Source of the DNA: an uncultured bacterium
Lineage (GTDB): Bacteria; Bacteroidota; Bacteroidia; Bacteroidales; Bacteroidaceae
Assembly (NCBI GenBank): GCA_905215555.1
Contig: CAJMQU010000001.1
Location: forward strand, 1 to 64,000
Direction of reading: 5' to 3'
Length of the DNA stretch: 64,000 nt
Shown: positions 8,715-16,429 of the stretch, in pieces
Layout of the letters: every line of letters starts with the position of its first letter
Numbering within the stretch: position 1 is the stretch's first letter
The notes under the pieces: model-generated
Database searches by the model: none
Told to the model about the DNA's origin: nothing
What the model saw: only the letters and a program-made list of their open reading frames with translations
Translations under genes and position numbers: made by a program

Positions 8715-11354
8715 ATGCACTATCGTATTTTCTCTATACTCACAGCGTTTATCTGCCTCTTTGGTTGTGTATTGACAAGCACCGCTCAAGATGCCAACGG
8801 CACCGATGATGTGGAAAAACCAGTTATACTCTACTCGGGAACCCCAAAGAAGTATGAGATTGCAGAAATTAAAGTAGAAGGAGTCAAGAACTATGAAGAC
8901 TATGTACTTATCGGGTTGTCCGGTCTGTCCGTAGGTCAAACGATTACTGTTCCGGGTGAAGAAATCACCCAGGCTTGTAAGCGTTATTGGCGTCATGGTC
9001 TGTTCTCCAATGTTCAGATTACAGCCGACAAGATAGAAGGCGATAAAGTATGGTTGACCATCCACCTGACTCAGCGTCCGCGTGTATCCGATATCCGCTA
9101 TCACGGCGTGAAGAAGTCGGAACGTGAGGATATAGAGAGCAGAATCGGTATGATCAAAGGCGGACAGGTGACTCCCAACGTCATTGACCGTGCCAAGACT
9201 TTGATTAAACGCTACTTTGACGATAAAGGTTTTAAAAATGCGGAAGTAATCATTTCGCAGAAAGATGACGTGTCCAATGAGAATCAAGTCATCGTAGATA
9301 TCGACATCGACAAAAAGGAGAAGGTCAAAGTGCACGAAATCACCATCGTTGGCAATGAGGCTATAGCGACTAAAAAGCTGAAACGCATCATGAAGAAAAC
9401 CAACGAGAAGAATAAGTTGCTCAATCTGTTCCGTACCAAGAAGTTTGTAGAAGAGAACTTTGAAGCGGACAAACAGTTGATTATCGACAAGTACAACGAA
9501 TTGGGTTATCGTGATGCCATGATTGTAGAAGACAGCATCAAGCCTTATGATGACCGCACGGTAGATATCTTCATGAAAATTGAAGAAGGAGACAAATACT
9601 ATCTCCGTAATGTAACATGGGTAGGTAACACCCTGTATCCTTCAGAACAATTGAACTTCATGCTTCGTATGAAGAAGGGTGATGTATACAACCAAAAGTT
9701 GCTGGAAGAACGTACCATGTCGGACGAAGACGCTATCGGTAACCTCTACTACAATAATGGTTATCTGTTCTACAGCCTTGAGCCCGTAGAAGTAAATATC
9801 GTAGGAGACTCCATCGACCTGGAAATGCGTATTTTCGAAGGTCGTCAGGCTACTATCAATAAGATCAATATCAATGGTAACGACCGTTTGTATGAAAACG
9901 TAGTACGTCGTGAACTCCGCACCCGTCCGGGCGACTTGTTCAGCCGTGAAGACTTGATGCGCTCCATGCGTGAAATCCAACAGATGGGCCACTTCGACCC
10001 GGAACAAATCAAACCGGACATCCAGCCGAGACCGGAAGACGGAACTGTGGATATAGGTTACGACCTGGTATCCAAAGCCAACGACCAGGTGGAATTCTCT
10101 GCCGGTTGGGGACAGACAGGTATCATCGGTAAGTTAAGTCTGAAGTTCACCAACTTCTCACTAGCCAACTTGCTGCATCCGGGCGAAAACTACCGTGGTA
10201 TCCTGCCGCAGGGTGATGGTCAGACTCTGACTGTCAGCGGCCAAACCAATGCCAAGTATTACCAATCATATAGCATTTCATTCTACGACCCGTGGTTCGG
10301 CGGCAAACGCCCGAATGCTTTCTCTCTGTCAGCTTTCTATTCCGTGCAGACAGATATCAGCAGCCGTTACTACAACTCGGCATACATGAACAGCTACTAC
10401 AATAGTATGTATAGCGGTATGTACGGTTACGGTATGTACAACTATGGCAACTACAATAGCTATGAGAACTATTACGACCCTGACAAGTCTATCAAGATGT
10501 TCGGTGTGGCTGCCATGTTCGGTAAGCGTCTGAAATGGCCAGATGACTACTTCCAATTTACCGCAGAGCTGTCCTACCAACGCTATATTCTGAGCGACTG
10601 GCAATACTTCCCCGTAACCAACGGTAAGTGTAACAACCTCAGCCTCAACCTGACATTATCCCGCAGTTCTATCGACAACCCGATTTACCCGCGCTCAGGT
10701 TCTGAGTTCTCACTGTCAGTTCAGTTAACTCCGCCGTATTCTCTGTTCGATGGCAAAGACTACAGCAAATACAGCACCAGCAACCAGGACGACATGAACA
10801 AGATGCACAAGTGGATTGAATACCACAAATGGAAATTCAAATCCAAAGTGTACATCCCGCTGATGGACCCTGTAGCAGTGAAACGTACTCCGGTATTGAT
10901 GGGTCGCGTGGAATTCGGTTTGCTGGGACATTACAACAAATATAAAAAATCTCCGTTTGAAACATTCGACGTGGGTGGTGACGGTATGACCGGTTACTCC
11001 AGTTACGCTACGGAAAGTATCGCTCTCCGTGGTTATGAGAACAGCTCATTGACTCCTTACGGATATGAAGGTTACGCTTATACCCGCCTCGGCCTTGAGT
11101 TAAGATATCCGCTGATGCTGGAAACAAGTACCAGTATTTATGCGTTAGGTTTTGTAGAAGCCGGTAATGCCTGGCAAGATGTGAAGAACTTCAACCCGTT
11201 CGAGTTGAAACGTTCTGCAGGTGTCGGTGTCCGTATCTTCCTGCCGATGATCGGTATGATGGGTATTGACTGGGCTTATGGTTTCGATAAAGTACGTGGT
11301 TCTACAGAATATGGTGGCAGTCAATTCCACTTTATCTTAGGACAGGAATTCTAA
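8715..11354 (+). CDS. bamA: Outer membrane protein assembly factor BamA
   Basis: Folds and inserts beta-barrel proteins in the outer membrane. After a signal peptide, POTRA repeats occupy about residues 50-460 (for example IKVEGVKNYEDYVLIGLSGL, ISDIRYHG-like and INKININGNDRLYENVV segments), followed by the Omp85 barrel. The barrel ends in SQFHFILGQEF, with a terminal Phe as expected. Between about residues 548 and 590 lies a stretch very rich in Tyr, Asn, Ser, Met and Gly, which looks like a species-variable loop. The following ompH/skp genes encode chaperones of the same pathway. Confidence 0.96.
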   Translation: MHYRIFSILTAFICLFGCVLTSTAQDANGTDDVEKPVILYSGTPKKYEIAEIKVEGVKNYEDYVLIGLSGLSVGQTITVPGEEITQACKRYWRHGLFSNVQITADKIEGDKVWLTIHLTQRPRVSDIRYHGVKKSEREDIESRIGMIKGGQVTPNVIDRAKTLIKRYFDDKGFKNAEVIISQKDDVSNENQVIVDIDIDKKEKVKVHEITIVGNEAIATKKLKRIMKKTNEKNKLLNLFRTKKFVEENFEADKQLIIDKYNELGYRDAMIVEDSIKPYDDRTVDIFMKIEEGDKYYLRNVTWVGNTLYPSEQLNFMLRMKKGDVYNQKLLEERTMSDEDAIGNLYYNNGYLFYSLEPVEVNIVGDSIDLEMRIFEGRQATINKININGNDRLYENVVRRELRTRPGDLFSREDLMRSMREIQQMGHFDPEQIKPDIQPRPEDGTVDIGYDLVSKANDQVEFSAGWGQTGIIGKLSLKFTNFSLANLLHPGENYRGILPQGDGQTLTVSGQTNAKYYQSYSISFYDPWFGGKRPNAFSLSAFYSVQTDISSRYYNSAYMNSYYNSMYSGMYGYGMYNYGNYNSYENYYDPDKSIKMFGVAAMFGKRLKWPDDYFQFTAELSYQRYILSDWQYFPVTNGKCNNLSLNLTLSRSSIDNPIYPRSGSEFSLSVQLTPPYSLFDGKDYSKYSTSNQDDMNKMHKWIEYHKWKFKSKVYIPLMDPVAVKRTPVLMGRVEFGLLGHYNKYKKSPFETFDVGGDGMTGYSSYATESIALRGYENSSLTPYGYEGYAYTRLGLELRYPLMLETSTSIYALGFVEAGNAWQDVKNFNPFELKRSAGVGVRIFLPMIGMMGIDWAYGFDKVRGSTEYGGSQFHFILGQEF

Positions 11355-11377
11355 TTGTATCACAAAAACCAAACGTT

Positions 11378-11893
11378 ATGAGAAAGTCTGTTTTATTAAT
11401 GATCTTACTGTTTGCTGTAGGCATGACAGCCAGTGCACAAAAGTTCGCCTTGATTGATATGGAGTACATCCTGAAAAACATTCCGGCTTACGAACGTGCC
11501 AACGAACAGTTGAACCAAGCTTCTAAAAAATGGCAAAGCGAAGTAGAGAAAGTTGCCGAAGAAGCTAAAACGTTGTACAAGAACTATCAGTCGGAAGCCG
11601 TCTTCCTTTCCGAAGAGCAGAAAGGAAAGAAAGAGGAAGCGATTGTCGCTAAAGAGAAAGAAGCAGCAGAGCTGCGCCGCACTTATTTTGGTCCTGAAGG
11701 AGAATTGTTCAAGAAACGTGAGAGCCTGATGCAACCCATTCAAGATGAAATTTACAATGCGGTAAAAGAGATTTCGGAACAAAAAGGATACTCCGTGGTA
11801 GTCGACCGAGCTTCAGCAACAAGTATCATTTTTGCATCTCCGCGCATTGATATCAGCAATGAAGTCCTCGCAAAGTTAGGATATTCAAATTAA
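11378..11893 (+). CDS. OmpH/Skp family periplasmic chaperone (copy 1)
   Basis: A 171-residue protein with a signal peptide ending TASAQ and a long charged helical middle (about 45-115) predicted as the coiled-coil tentacles of Skp. The N-terminal KFALIDMEYILKNIPAY and C-terminal VVDRASATSIIFASPRIDIS segments are the family's small beta body. Skp holds unfolded outer membrane proteins for delivery to BamA. It starts 23 nt after bamA and is paralogous to the next gene. Confidence 0.92.
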   Translation: MRKSVLLMILLFAVGMTASAQKFALIDMEYILKNIPAYERANEQLNQASKKWQSEVEKVAEEAKTLYKNYQSEAVFLSEEQKGKKEEAIVAKEKEAAELRRTYFGPEGELFKKRESLMQPIQDEIYNAVKEISEQKGYSVVVDRASATSIIFASPRIDISNEVLAKLGYSN

Positions 11894-11912
11894 TTTCATA
11901 CATTTGCTCCGT

Positions 11913-11986
11913 AAAGATAGGCTGCGTCCGGCATTAAAAATAAGTTCGCTTATTTTGTATTACACTCGGTTTGCACTATATTTGCA
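11913..11986 (+). repeat. Dispersed promoter cassette, copy A
   Basis: About 74 bp beginning AAAGATAGGCTGCG, with an internal palindrome AATAAG-TTCG-CTTATT, then a -33 TTTTG, a 19-nt spacer and TATATTTG at 11978-11985. It lies upstream of the second ompH gene and matches four other copies in the window in order, spacing and flanking words. Confidence 0.75.
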
Positions 11987-12026
11987 CTTATACAATGAAC
12001 AATTAATTAAATAAACAATAAACATT

Positions 12027-12530
12027 ATGCTTAAAAAAATCGCACTCCTTGTAATTGTGTTCGCTCTTCCGTTAGGAGCAATAGCACAAAAATTTGCACA
12101 CATGAATTCTCAGGAAATCATCGTACTTATGCCGGAATATACAAAGGCACAAGCTGATCTTGAAGCTATGTCCAAACAGTATTCAGAAGAAATGCAACGC
12201 ACCCAAACCGAGTTCCAGAAGAAGTTGCAAGAATATCAGGCACAAGTTGATTCTCTGCCTAAAAACATAGCAGAAAGACGCCAGAAAGAATTGCAAGACA
12301 TGGCCGAGAGACAAGAACAGTTCCAACAGGAGGCTTATCAGAATATGCAGAAAGCACAGCAAGAAGCTATGGTGCCTATCTATAAAAAACTGGACGAAGC
12401 TATCCAGGCTGTAGGTAAAGCCGAAGATGCCATTTATATTTTCGACCTGGCCCGTACTTCTATACCTTATATAGGCTCTACAAGCGTGGACGTTACAGCT
12501 AAAGTGAAAGCTCAGCTGGGTATCAAATAA
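12027..12530 (+). CDS. OmpH/Skp family periplasmic chaperone (copy 2)
   Basis: A 167-residue Skp-like protein with a signal peptide ending AIAQ and a Gln/Glu/Lys-rich coiled coil (about 50-125, QTEFQKKLQEYQAQVDS). The body segments KFAHMNSQEIIVLMPEY and YIFDLARTSIPYIGSTSVDV match those of the preceding copy. Unlike copy 1 it has its own promoter cassette (11913-11986), so the two chaperones may be expressed at different levels. It ends just before a 30-bp inverted repeat that probably terminates transcription. Confidence 0.92.
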   Translation: MLKKIALLVIVFALPLGAIAQKFAHMNSQEIIVLMPEYTKAQADLEAMSKQYSEEMQRTQTEFQKKLQEYQAQVDSLPKNIAERRQKELQDMAERQEQFQQEAYQNMQKAQQEAMVPIYKKLDEAIQAVGKAEDAIYIFDLARTSIPYIGSTSVDVTAKVKAQLGIK

Positions 12531-12538
12531 GAAAGATA

Positions 12539-12609
12539 TATCTTATCTGGAGATAGAAAAAGGCGTGGGCTGCAATAGTCCACGCCTTTTTCTATCTCCA
12601 GATAAGATA
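12539..12609. terminator. 30-bp perfect inverted repeat, terminator
   Basis: Arms 12539-12568 and 12580-12609 are fully complementary with an 11-nt loop. The core GGCGTGG/CCACGCC is flanked by A5 on one side and T5 on the other, giving a terminator-like stem with an internal U run. The arms extend well beyond what a terminator needs, and the right arm runs into promoter-cassette copy B of murI. Confidence 0.85.
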
Positions 12610-12679
12610 AGCGGCATCTCAGCATAACTTTTTCATGCAAGCATGAAAGTTCTGCATTCGATTTGCATTATCTTTGCAG
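12605..12679 (+). repeat. Dispersed promoter cassette, copy B
   Basis: Starts AGATAAGCGGC, contains the palindrome TCATGC-AA-GCATGA at the same place as the AATAAG palindrome of the other copies, then ATTCGATTTGCA and TATCTTTG (12669-12676), 25 nt before the murI ATG. Its -33 TTTG position is degenerate. Confidence 0.7.
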
Positions 12680-12700
12680 TGTGTACATAGCTTTTCTATC

Positions 12701-13540
12701 ATGAAACAAGAATTCCCCACTATCCCCGGCCCCATCGGCGTATTCGATTCCGGATACGGAGGACTGACCATCCTCAGCAAGATACGCGAAGCCCTGCCCC
12801 AATACGATTATATCTACTTGGGAGATAACGCCCGTACCCCTTACGGCACACGTTCTTTCGAGATCGTATATGAATTCACGCTGCAAGCTGTCACCAAACT
12901 CTTCGAGATGGGTTGCCACCTGGTTATCCTGGCCTGCAACACTGCATCTGCCAAAGCATTGCGCAACATACAAATAAATGATTTGCCCGGCATGGACCCG
13001 TCACGCCGTGTACTGGGGGTGATACGTCCCACTGTTGAATGTATCGGTGACATTACTCACAGCCGCCATGTAGGTATCCTTGCTACTGCAGGAACCATCA
13101 AGTCCGAATCCTATCCGCTAGAGATACATAAGCTTTTCCCGGATATTCAGGTACAGGGTGAAGCCTGCCCCCTATGGGTTCCGCTCGTAGAAAACAATGA
13201 GGCGGAAGGAGAAGGAACCGACTATTTCATCCGTAAATACATAGATGAACTCCTTGCAAAAGACGGTCAGATTGACACTGTAATCTTGGGCTGTACGCAC
13301 TATCCCCTGCTGCTGCCTAAGATAAAGAAATATATGCCCGAAGGCATCACCACCGTCGCACAGGGAGAACTGGTAGCCGATAGCCTGAAAGACTACTTGC
13401 AGCGTCATCCTGAAATGAATGCGAAATGTACCCAAGGAAGCAAGTGCTCTTATTACACCACTGAAGCGGAAGAAAAATTCATCGAATCAGCCTCCACCTT
13501 TCTGAACAAGGCAGTCACCGTACAGCGAATAGAACTATAA
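12701..13540 (+). CDS. murI: Glutamate racemase
   Basis: Supplies D-glutamate for peptidoglycan. The family motifs are FDSGYGGLT near the N-terminus, the first catalytic cysteine in ILACNTASA and the second in ILGCTHYPLL. The 279-residue form starting MKQEFPTIPG at 12701 is used; a frame opening nine codons upstream would overlap the promoter box. It is transcribed from promoter cassette copy B. Confidence 0.96.
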   Translation: MKQEFPTIPGPIGVFDSGYGGLTILSKIREALPQYDYIYLGDNARTPYGTRSFEIVYEFTLQAVTKLFEMGCHLVILACNTASAKALRNIQINDLPGMDPSRRVLGVIRPTVECIGDITHSRHVGILATAGTIKSESYPLEIHKLFPDIQVQGEACPLWVPLVENNEAEGEGTDYFIRKYIDELLAKDGQIDTVILGCTHYPLLLPKIKKYMPEGITTVAQGELVADSLKDYLQRHPEMNAKCTQGSKCSYYTTEAEEKFIESASTFLNKAVTVQRIEL

Positions 13541-13588
13541 TCGCCAAACATTTGGCAATAAAAGAAATCTTTTCTCCGAAATACTTGT

Positions 13589-13596
13589 TATATTTG
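13589..13596 (+). promoter_or_regulatory. -7 box before the DUF2007 gene
   Basis: TATATTTG matches TAnnTTTG, 31 nt before the ATG at 13627. The gap also holds a short inverted repeat, CCAAACATTTGG, just after the murI stop. Confidence 0.5.
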
Positions 13597-13626
13597 TAGA
13601 ATATAAACTGATTAATACTTACCATT

Positions 13627-13863
13627 ATGAAATCAACAGACAATAGCCGTACAGTTGAGGTGTTCAAAGGATCACCGTGGGAAGCAGAACTTGTTAAGGG
13701 TTTACTCGAAAACAATGGTATAGCAACTATTTTGAAGGACGGACTTATGAGCACCATTGCGCCCTACATAACATCAGATATAACGATTCTCGTTAGCGAG
13801 GAAAAATATGAAGACGCAATGGAAATAATCCGAGAGCGTGGCAAAGGTGAAGATGAAGACTAA
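13627..13863 (+). CDS. DUF2007 domain protein
   Basis: A 78-residue cytosolic protein resembling the putative signal-transducing DUF2007 family: VEVFKGSPWEAELVKGLLENNGI, then a variable loop, then ITILVSEEKYEDAMEII and an acidic tail. The fold is ferredoxin-like (beta-alpha-beta). The role is unknown. It lies 42 nt before proB and is probably co-transcribed with it. Confidence 0.8.
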   Translation: MKSTDNSRTVEVFKGSPWEAELVKGLLENNGIATILKDGLMSTIAPYITSDITILVSEEKYEDAMEIIRERGKGEDED

Positions 13864-13905
13864 ATTCAGTCTCTAGAAAACCAAATAAGAAGAATATAAC
13901 GACAC

Positions 13906-14988
13906 ATGGACCAACAATTTTCGAGAATTGCCGTAAAAGTGGGCAGCAATGTTCTGACACGCCGCGATGGTACTCTTGACGTGACACGTATGTCTGCTTT
14001 GGTAGACCAGATAGCCGAGCTACATAAAGCAGGAGTAGAAATCATCCTCATATCATCCGGCGCTGTAGCTTCCGGACGTAGCGAAGTGCACCCGGCCAAG
14101 AAACTGGACAGTGTAGATCAACGTCAGCTATTCTCTGCCGTAGGGCAAGCCAAACTGATCAACCGCTATTACGAATTATTCCGCGAACATGGCATTACCG
14201 TAGGGCAAGTGCTGACCATGAAGGAAAACTTCTCCACCCGCCGGCATTACCTCAACCAAAAGAACTGTATGACGGTAATGTTAGAGAACGGCGTCATCCC
14301 GATTGTCAATGAGAACGATACGATTTCCGTAAGCGAACTGATGTTTACGGATAATGATGAATTGTCGGGCCTGATTGCTTCTATGATGGATGCACAAGCG
14401 CTGATTATACTCAGTAATATCAATGGCATCTATAATGGTTCCCCAGCTGATTCCGCTTCAGAAGTGATACGGGAAATCGGACAGGGCAAAGACCTTTCAT
14501 CTTATATCCAGACTTCCAAGTCCAGCTTCGGTCGTGGCGGCATGCTGACTAAAACCACCATAGCCCGTAAAGTAGCCGATGAAGGAATCACAGTTATCAT
14601 AGCCAACGGCAAGCGTGACAACATCCTTGTCGATTTGATTCAACATCCGGAAAATACTCTCTGCACACGTTTCATCCCCTCTGCCGAGCCTGTATCCAGC
14701 ATAAAGAAATGGATTGCACACAGTGAAGGTTTCGCAAAAGGCAAACTGCACATTAACCAATGTGCTACGGAAATGCTGAATTCAAACAAAGCAATCAGTA
14801 TCCTGCCCATTGGCATCACTGCTATCGAAGGAGAGTTTGAAAAAGATGATATCATACGGATCATAGATTTTGAAGATAATCCCATAGGCGTAGGAAAAGC
14901 GAATTGCAACTCTGCACAGGCAAGGGAGGCAATGGGAAAGCATGGAAAGAAGCCGGTGGTACACTACGATTATCTATATATAGAATAA
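13906..14988 (+). CDS. proB: Glutamate 5-kinase
   Basis: Phosphorylates glutamate, the first step of proline synthesis. The amino acid kinase domain shows KVGSNVLT, ISSGAVASG and NENDTISVSEL; a C-terminal PUA domain follows (about 275-360, KLHINQCATEML onward). At 360 aa it has the two-domain length. The partner gene proA is about 30 kb downstream at 44865, separated by the polysaccharide utilization locus. Confidence 0.96.
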   Translation: MDQQFSRIAVKVGSNVLTRRDGTLDVTRMSALVDQIAELHKAGVEIILISSGAVASGRSEVHPAKKLDSVDQRQLFSAVGQAKLINRYYELFREHGITVGQVLTMKENFSTRRHYLNQKNCMTVMLENGVIPIVNENDTISVSELMFTDNDELSGLIASMMDAQALIILSNINGIYNGSPADSASEVIREIGQGKDLSSYIQTSKSSFGRGGMLTKTTIARKVADEGITVIIANGKRDNILVDLIQHPENTLCTRFIPSAEPVSSIKKWIAHSEGFAKGKLHINQCATEMLNSNKAISILPIGITAIEGEFEKDDIIRIIDFEDNPIGVGKANCNSAQAREAMGKHGKKPVVHYDYLYIE

Positions 14989-15043
14989 GAAGCATACTCG
15001 TCTAGCTAAATCTGGAAAAAACAAACTCCGCATGGAAGCTATC

Positions 15044-15171
15044 GTTTCCTATAAGGGGAACAGAAGTTTCTCTTCATGGGAACGGAAGTTTCCTATAAGG
15101 GGAATAACAGTTTCCTCTAATGGGAACGCTCGTTTCCCTTGACGGGAACTACAGTTTCCCCATAGGGGGAG
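15044..15171. repeat. Six 22-bp units of a GTTTCC/GGGAAC palindrome
   Basis: Units of about 18 nt, each an imperfect palindrome GTTTCC-N6-GGGAAC, begin at 15044, 15066, 15088, 15110, 15132 and 15154: six copies at exactly 22 bp with 4-nt linkers that vary. The array lies in the 312-bp gap between proB and the first gene of the polysaccharide locus. The rest of that gap holds no visible gene. Confidence 0.92.
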
Positions 15172-15300
15172 AACAAACAATCGGAATAACCTTAAAGGAA
15201 AGAATGAGGCGGCAAAGCTAGCGTCACCTTCTTCTCTCCTATTTTAATCTGTATCCTTCCCTAGCCTCAGATATCAGACTGACAAATCGCACAGGATATT

Positions 15301-16287
15301 TTATTTCCGCTGTTTCACCATCTGGATGGTTCCGTCTTCATTATAATAGAGTTTATCTACACAGATAGAACGTAACCAGTCATGATTAGACAAAGCACTG
15401 CTGTGATAGAAGGCAAACCACTCACCTTTAAATTCAACGATAGAGCCATGATTGGTGTAACTGTCAGTAGGCTCCATATAAATACCCATAGATTTCCAGG
15501 GGCCGAGCGGAGTATCACTGATAGCATAGCGCATACGGTTATCCCCCTTCACACCGTCGTTCCAGTTTTCATCATGATTATCGGAATAAGAGAGGTAGTA
15601 TTTCCCATTATACTTATGCACCCACGTAGCCTCGTGAAAATCTTCCAGACCTTCCATTTCTTTCATTTCGCCATCCAGCTCCACCATATTGTCTTTCAGT
15701 TTACCGCCTTTACAAATCTGCCCGCCGCCATTGTAGATATAAGCCTGACCGTCATCGTCCACAAACACACAAGGATCAATCAACGGGTCCATACCTTCTA
15801 TATAGCCCTGCACGGTGAAGTTGGCTGCCGGTTCCTTACTGGTGGCCACACCGATTTTCCAACTGTCGTTCCACTTCGTATCGCTGGGATGCGGAAAGTA
15901 GAAATAGTAAGTACCATTCTTGTAGGCACAATCGGGTGCCCACATAAATCCACCTTCTTTACGTCCCCAGGGCACCTGCGATGAATTCAGGATTTCACCA
16001 TGATCTGTCCAGTTCACCATATCATCCGTGGAAAAGACATGATAGCGGTCCATCAGGTCGCAACCGCATGGCGGATCGATGTCATGCGATGCATATACAT
16101 ACAGGCGTCCGTCTGCCCATACATGTGCCGAAGGATCGGCGGTGTACATGTGGGTGATAAACGGATTCGGAGCCATACTGTCAATTCCGGCCGTTTCTTC
16201 TTTTGCCGAATTGCTTTTAGGAGATTGACAGGAAAGCATAAACCCAGTCAGGAATAAAACAAAAATCGGATAAAAACTCTTTTTCAT
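15301..16287 (-). CDS. GH43 family lipoprotein (copy 1)
   Basis: A 328-residue five-blade propeller glycosidase with lipobox FMLSC (Cys20). The three family carboxylates are visible: Asp51 in TADPSAHVW, Asp171 in LIDPCVFVDDDG and Glu219 in FHEATWVH. GH43 enzymes remove arabinose, xylose or galactose from polysaccharides; the subfamily cannot be fixed by eye. It closely resembles the GH43 at 22013, including PNPFITHMYTADPSAHVW and most of the APDCAYKNGTYYFYF region. It is the last gene of the minus-strand locus and ends near the 22-bp array. Confidence 0.92.
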   Translation of the reverse strand: MKKSFYPIFVLFLTGFMLSCQSPKSNSAKEETAGIDSMAPNPFITHMYTADPSAHVWADGRLYVYASHDIDPPCGCDLMDRYHVFSTDDMVNWTDHGEILNSSQVPWGRKEGGFMWAPDCAYKNGTYYFYFPHPSDTKWNDSWKIGVATSKEPAANFTVQGYIEGMDPLIDPCVFVDDDGQAYIYNGGGQICKGGKLKDNMVELDGEMKEMEGLEDFHEATWVHKYNGKYYLSYSDNHDENWNDGVKGDNRMRYAISDTPLGPWKSMGIYMEPTDSYTNHGSIVEFKGEWFAFYHSSALSNHDWLRSICVDKLYYNEDGTIQMVKQRK

Positions 16288-16429
16288 AAGTAATGTGTTT
16301 TGATATTAGTAATTAATAGCTATTTAATTGCCGGGCATATTCTGTTGCGATAATTCTCTTCTCTCCCGGCAGCAAATTGAAATAACCATCCGAAGAGCAG
16401 GCAGCACACGTTTATCCGGTTCAAGCACC

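Noticed and set aside
15044..15171. Regular repeats resembling a CRISPR array
   Set aside because: The period is 22 bp with only 4-nt linkers, so there are no spacers of useful length, and no cas genes are present.
14989..15300. Mobile-element scar at the PUL edge
   Set aside because: No transposase, integrase, target-site duplication or tRNA fragment is visible near either edge; only the palindrome array is present.
16313..16328. A sixth ATTAA-N6-ATTAA match upstream of the GH43 at 15301
   Set aside because: The sequence 23 nt downstream is not a -7 box (it overlaps the start codon), and A+T-rich sequence gives such matches by chance; kept out of the operator set.
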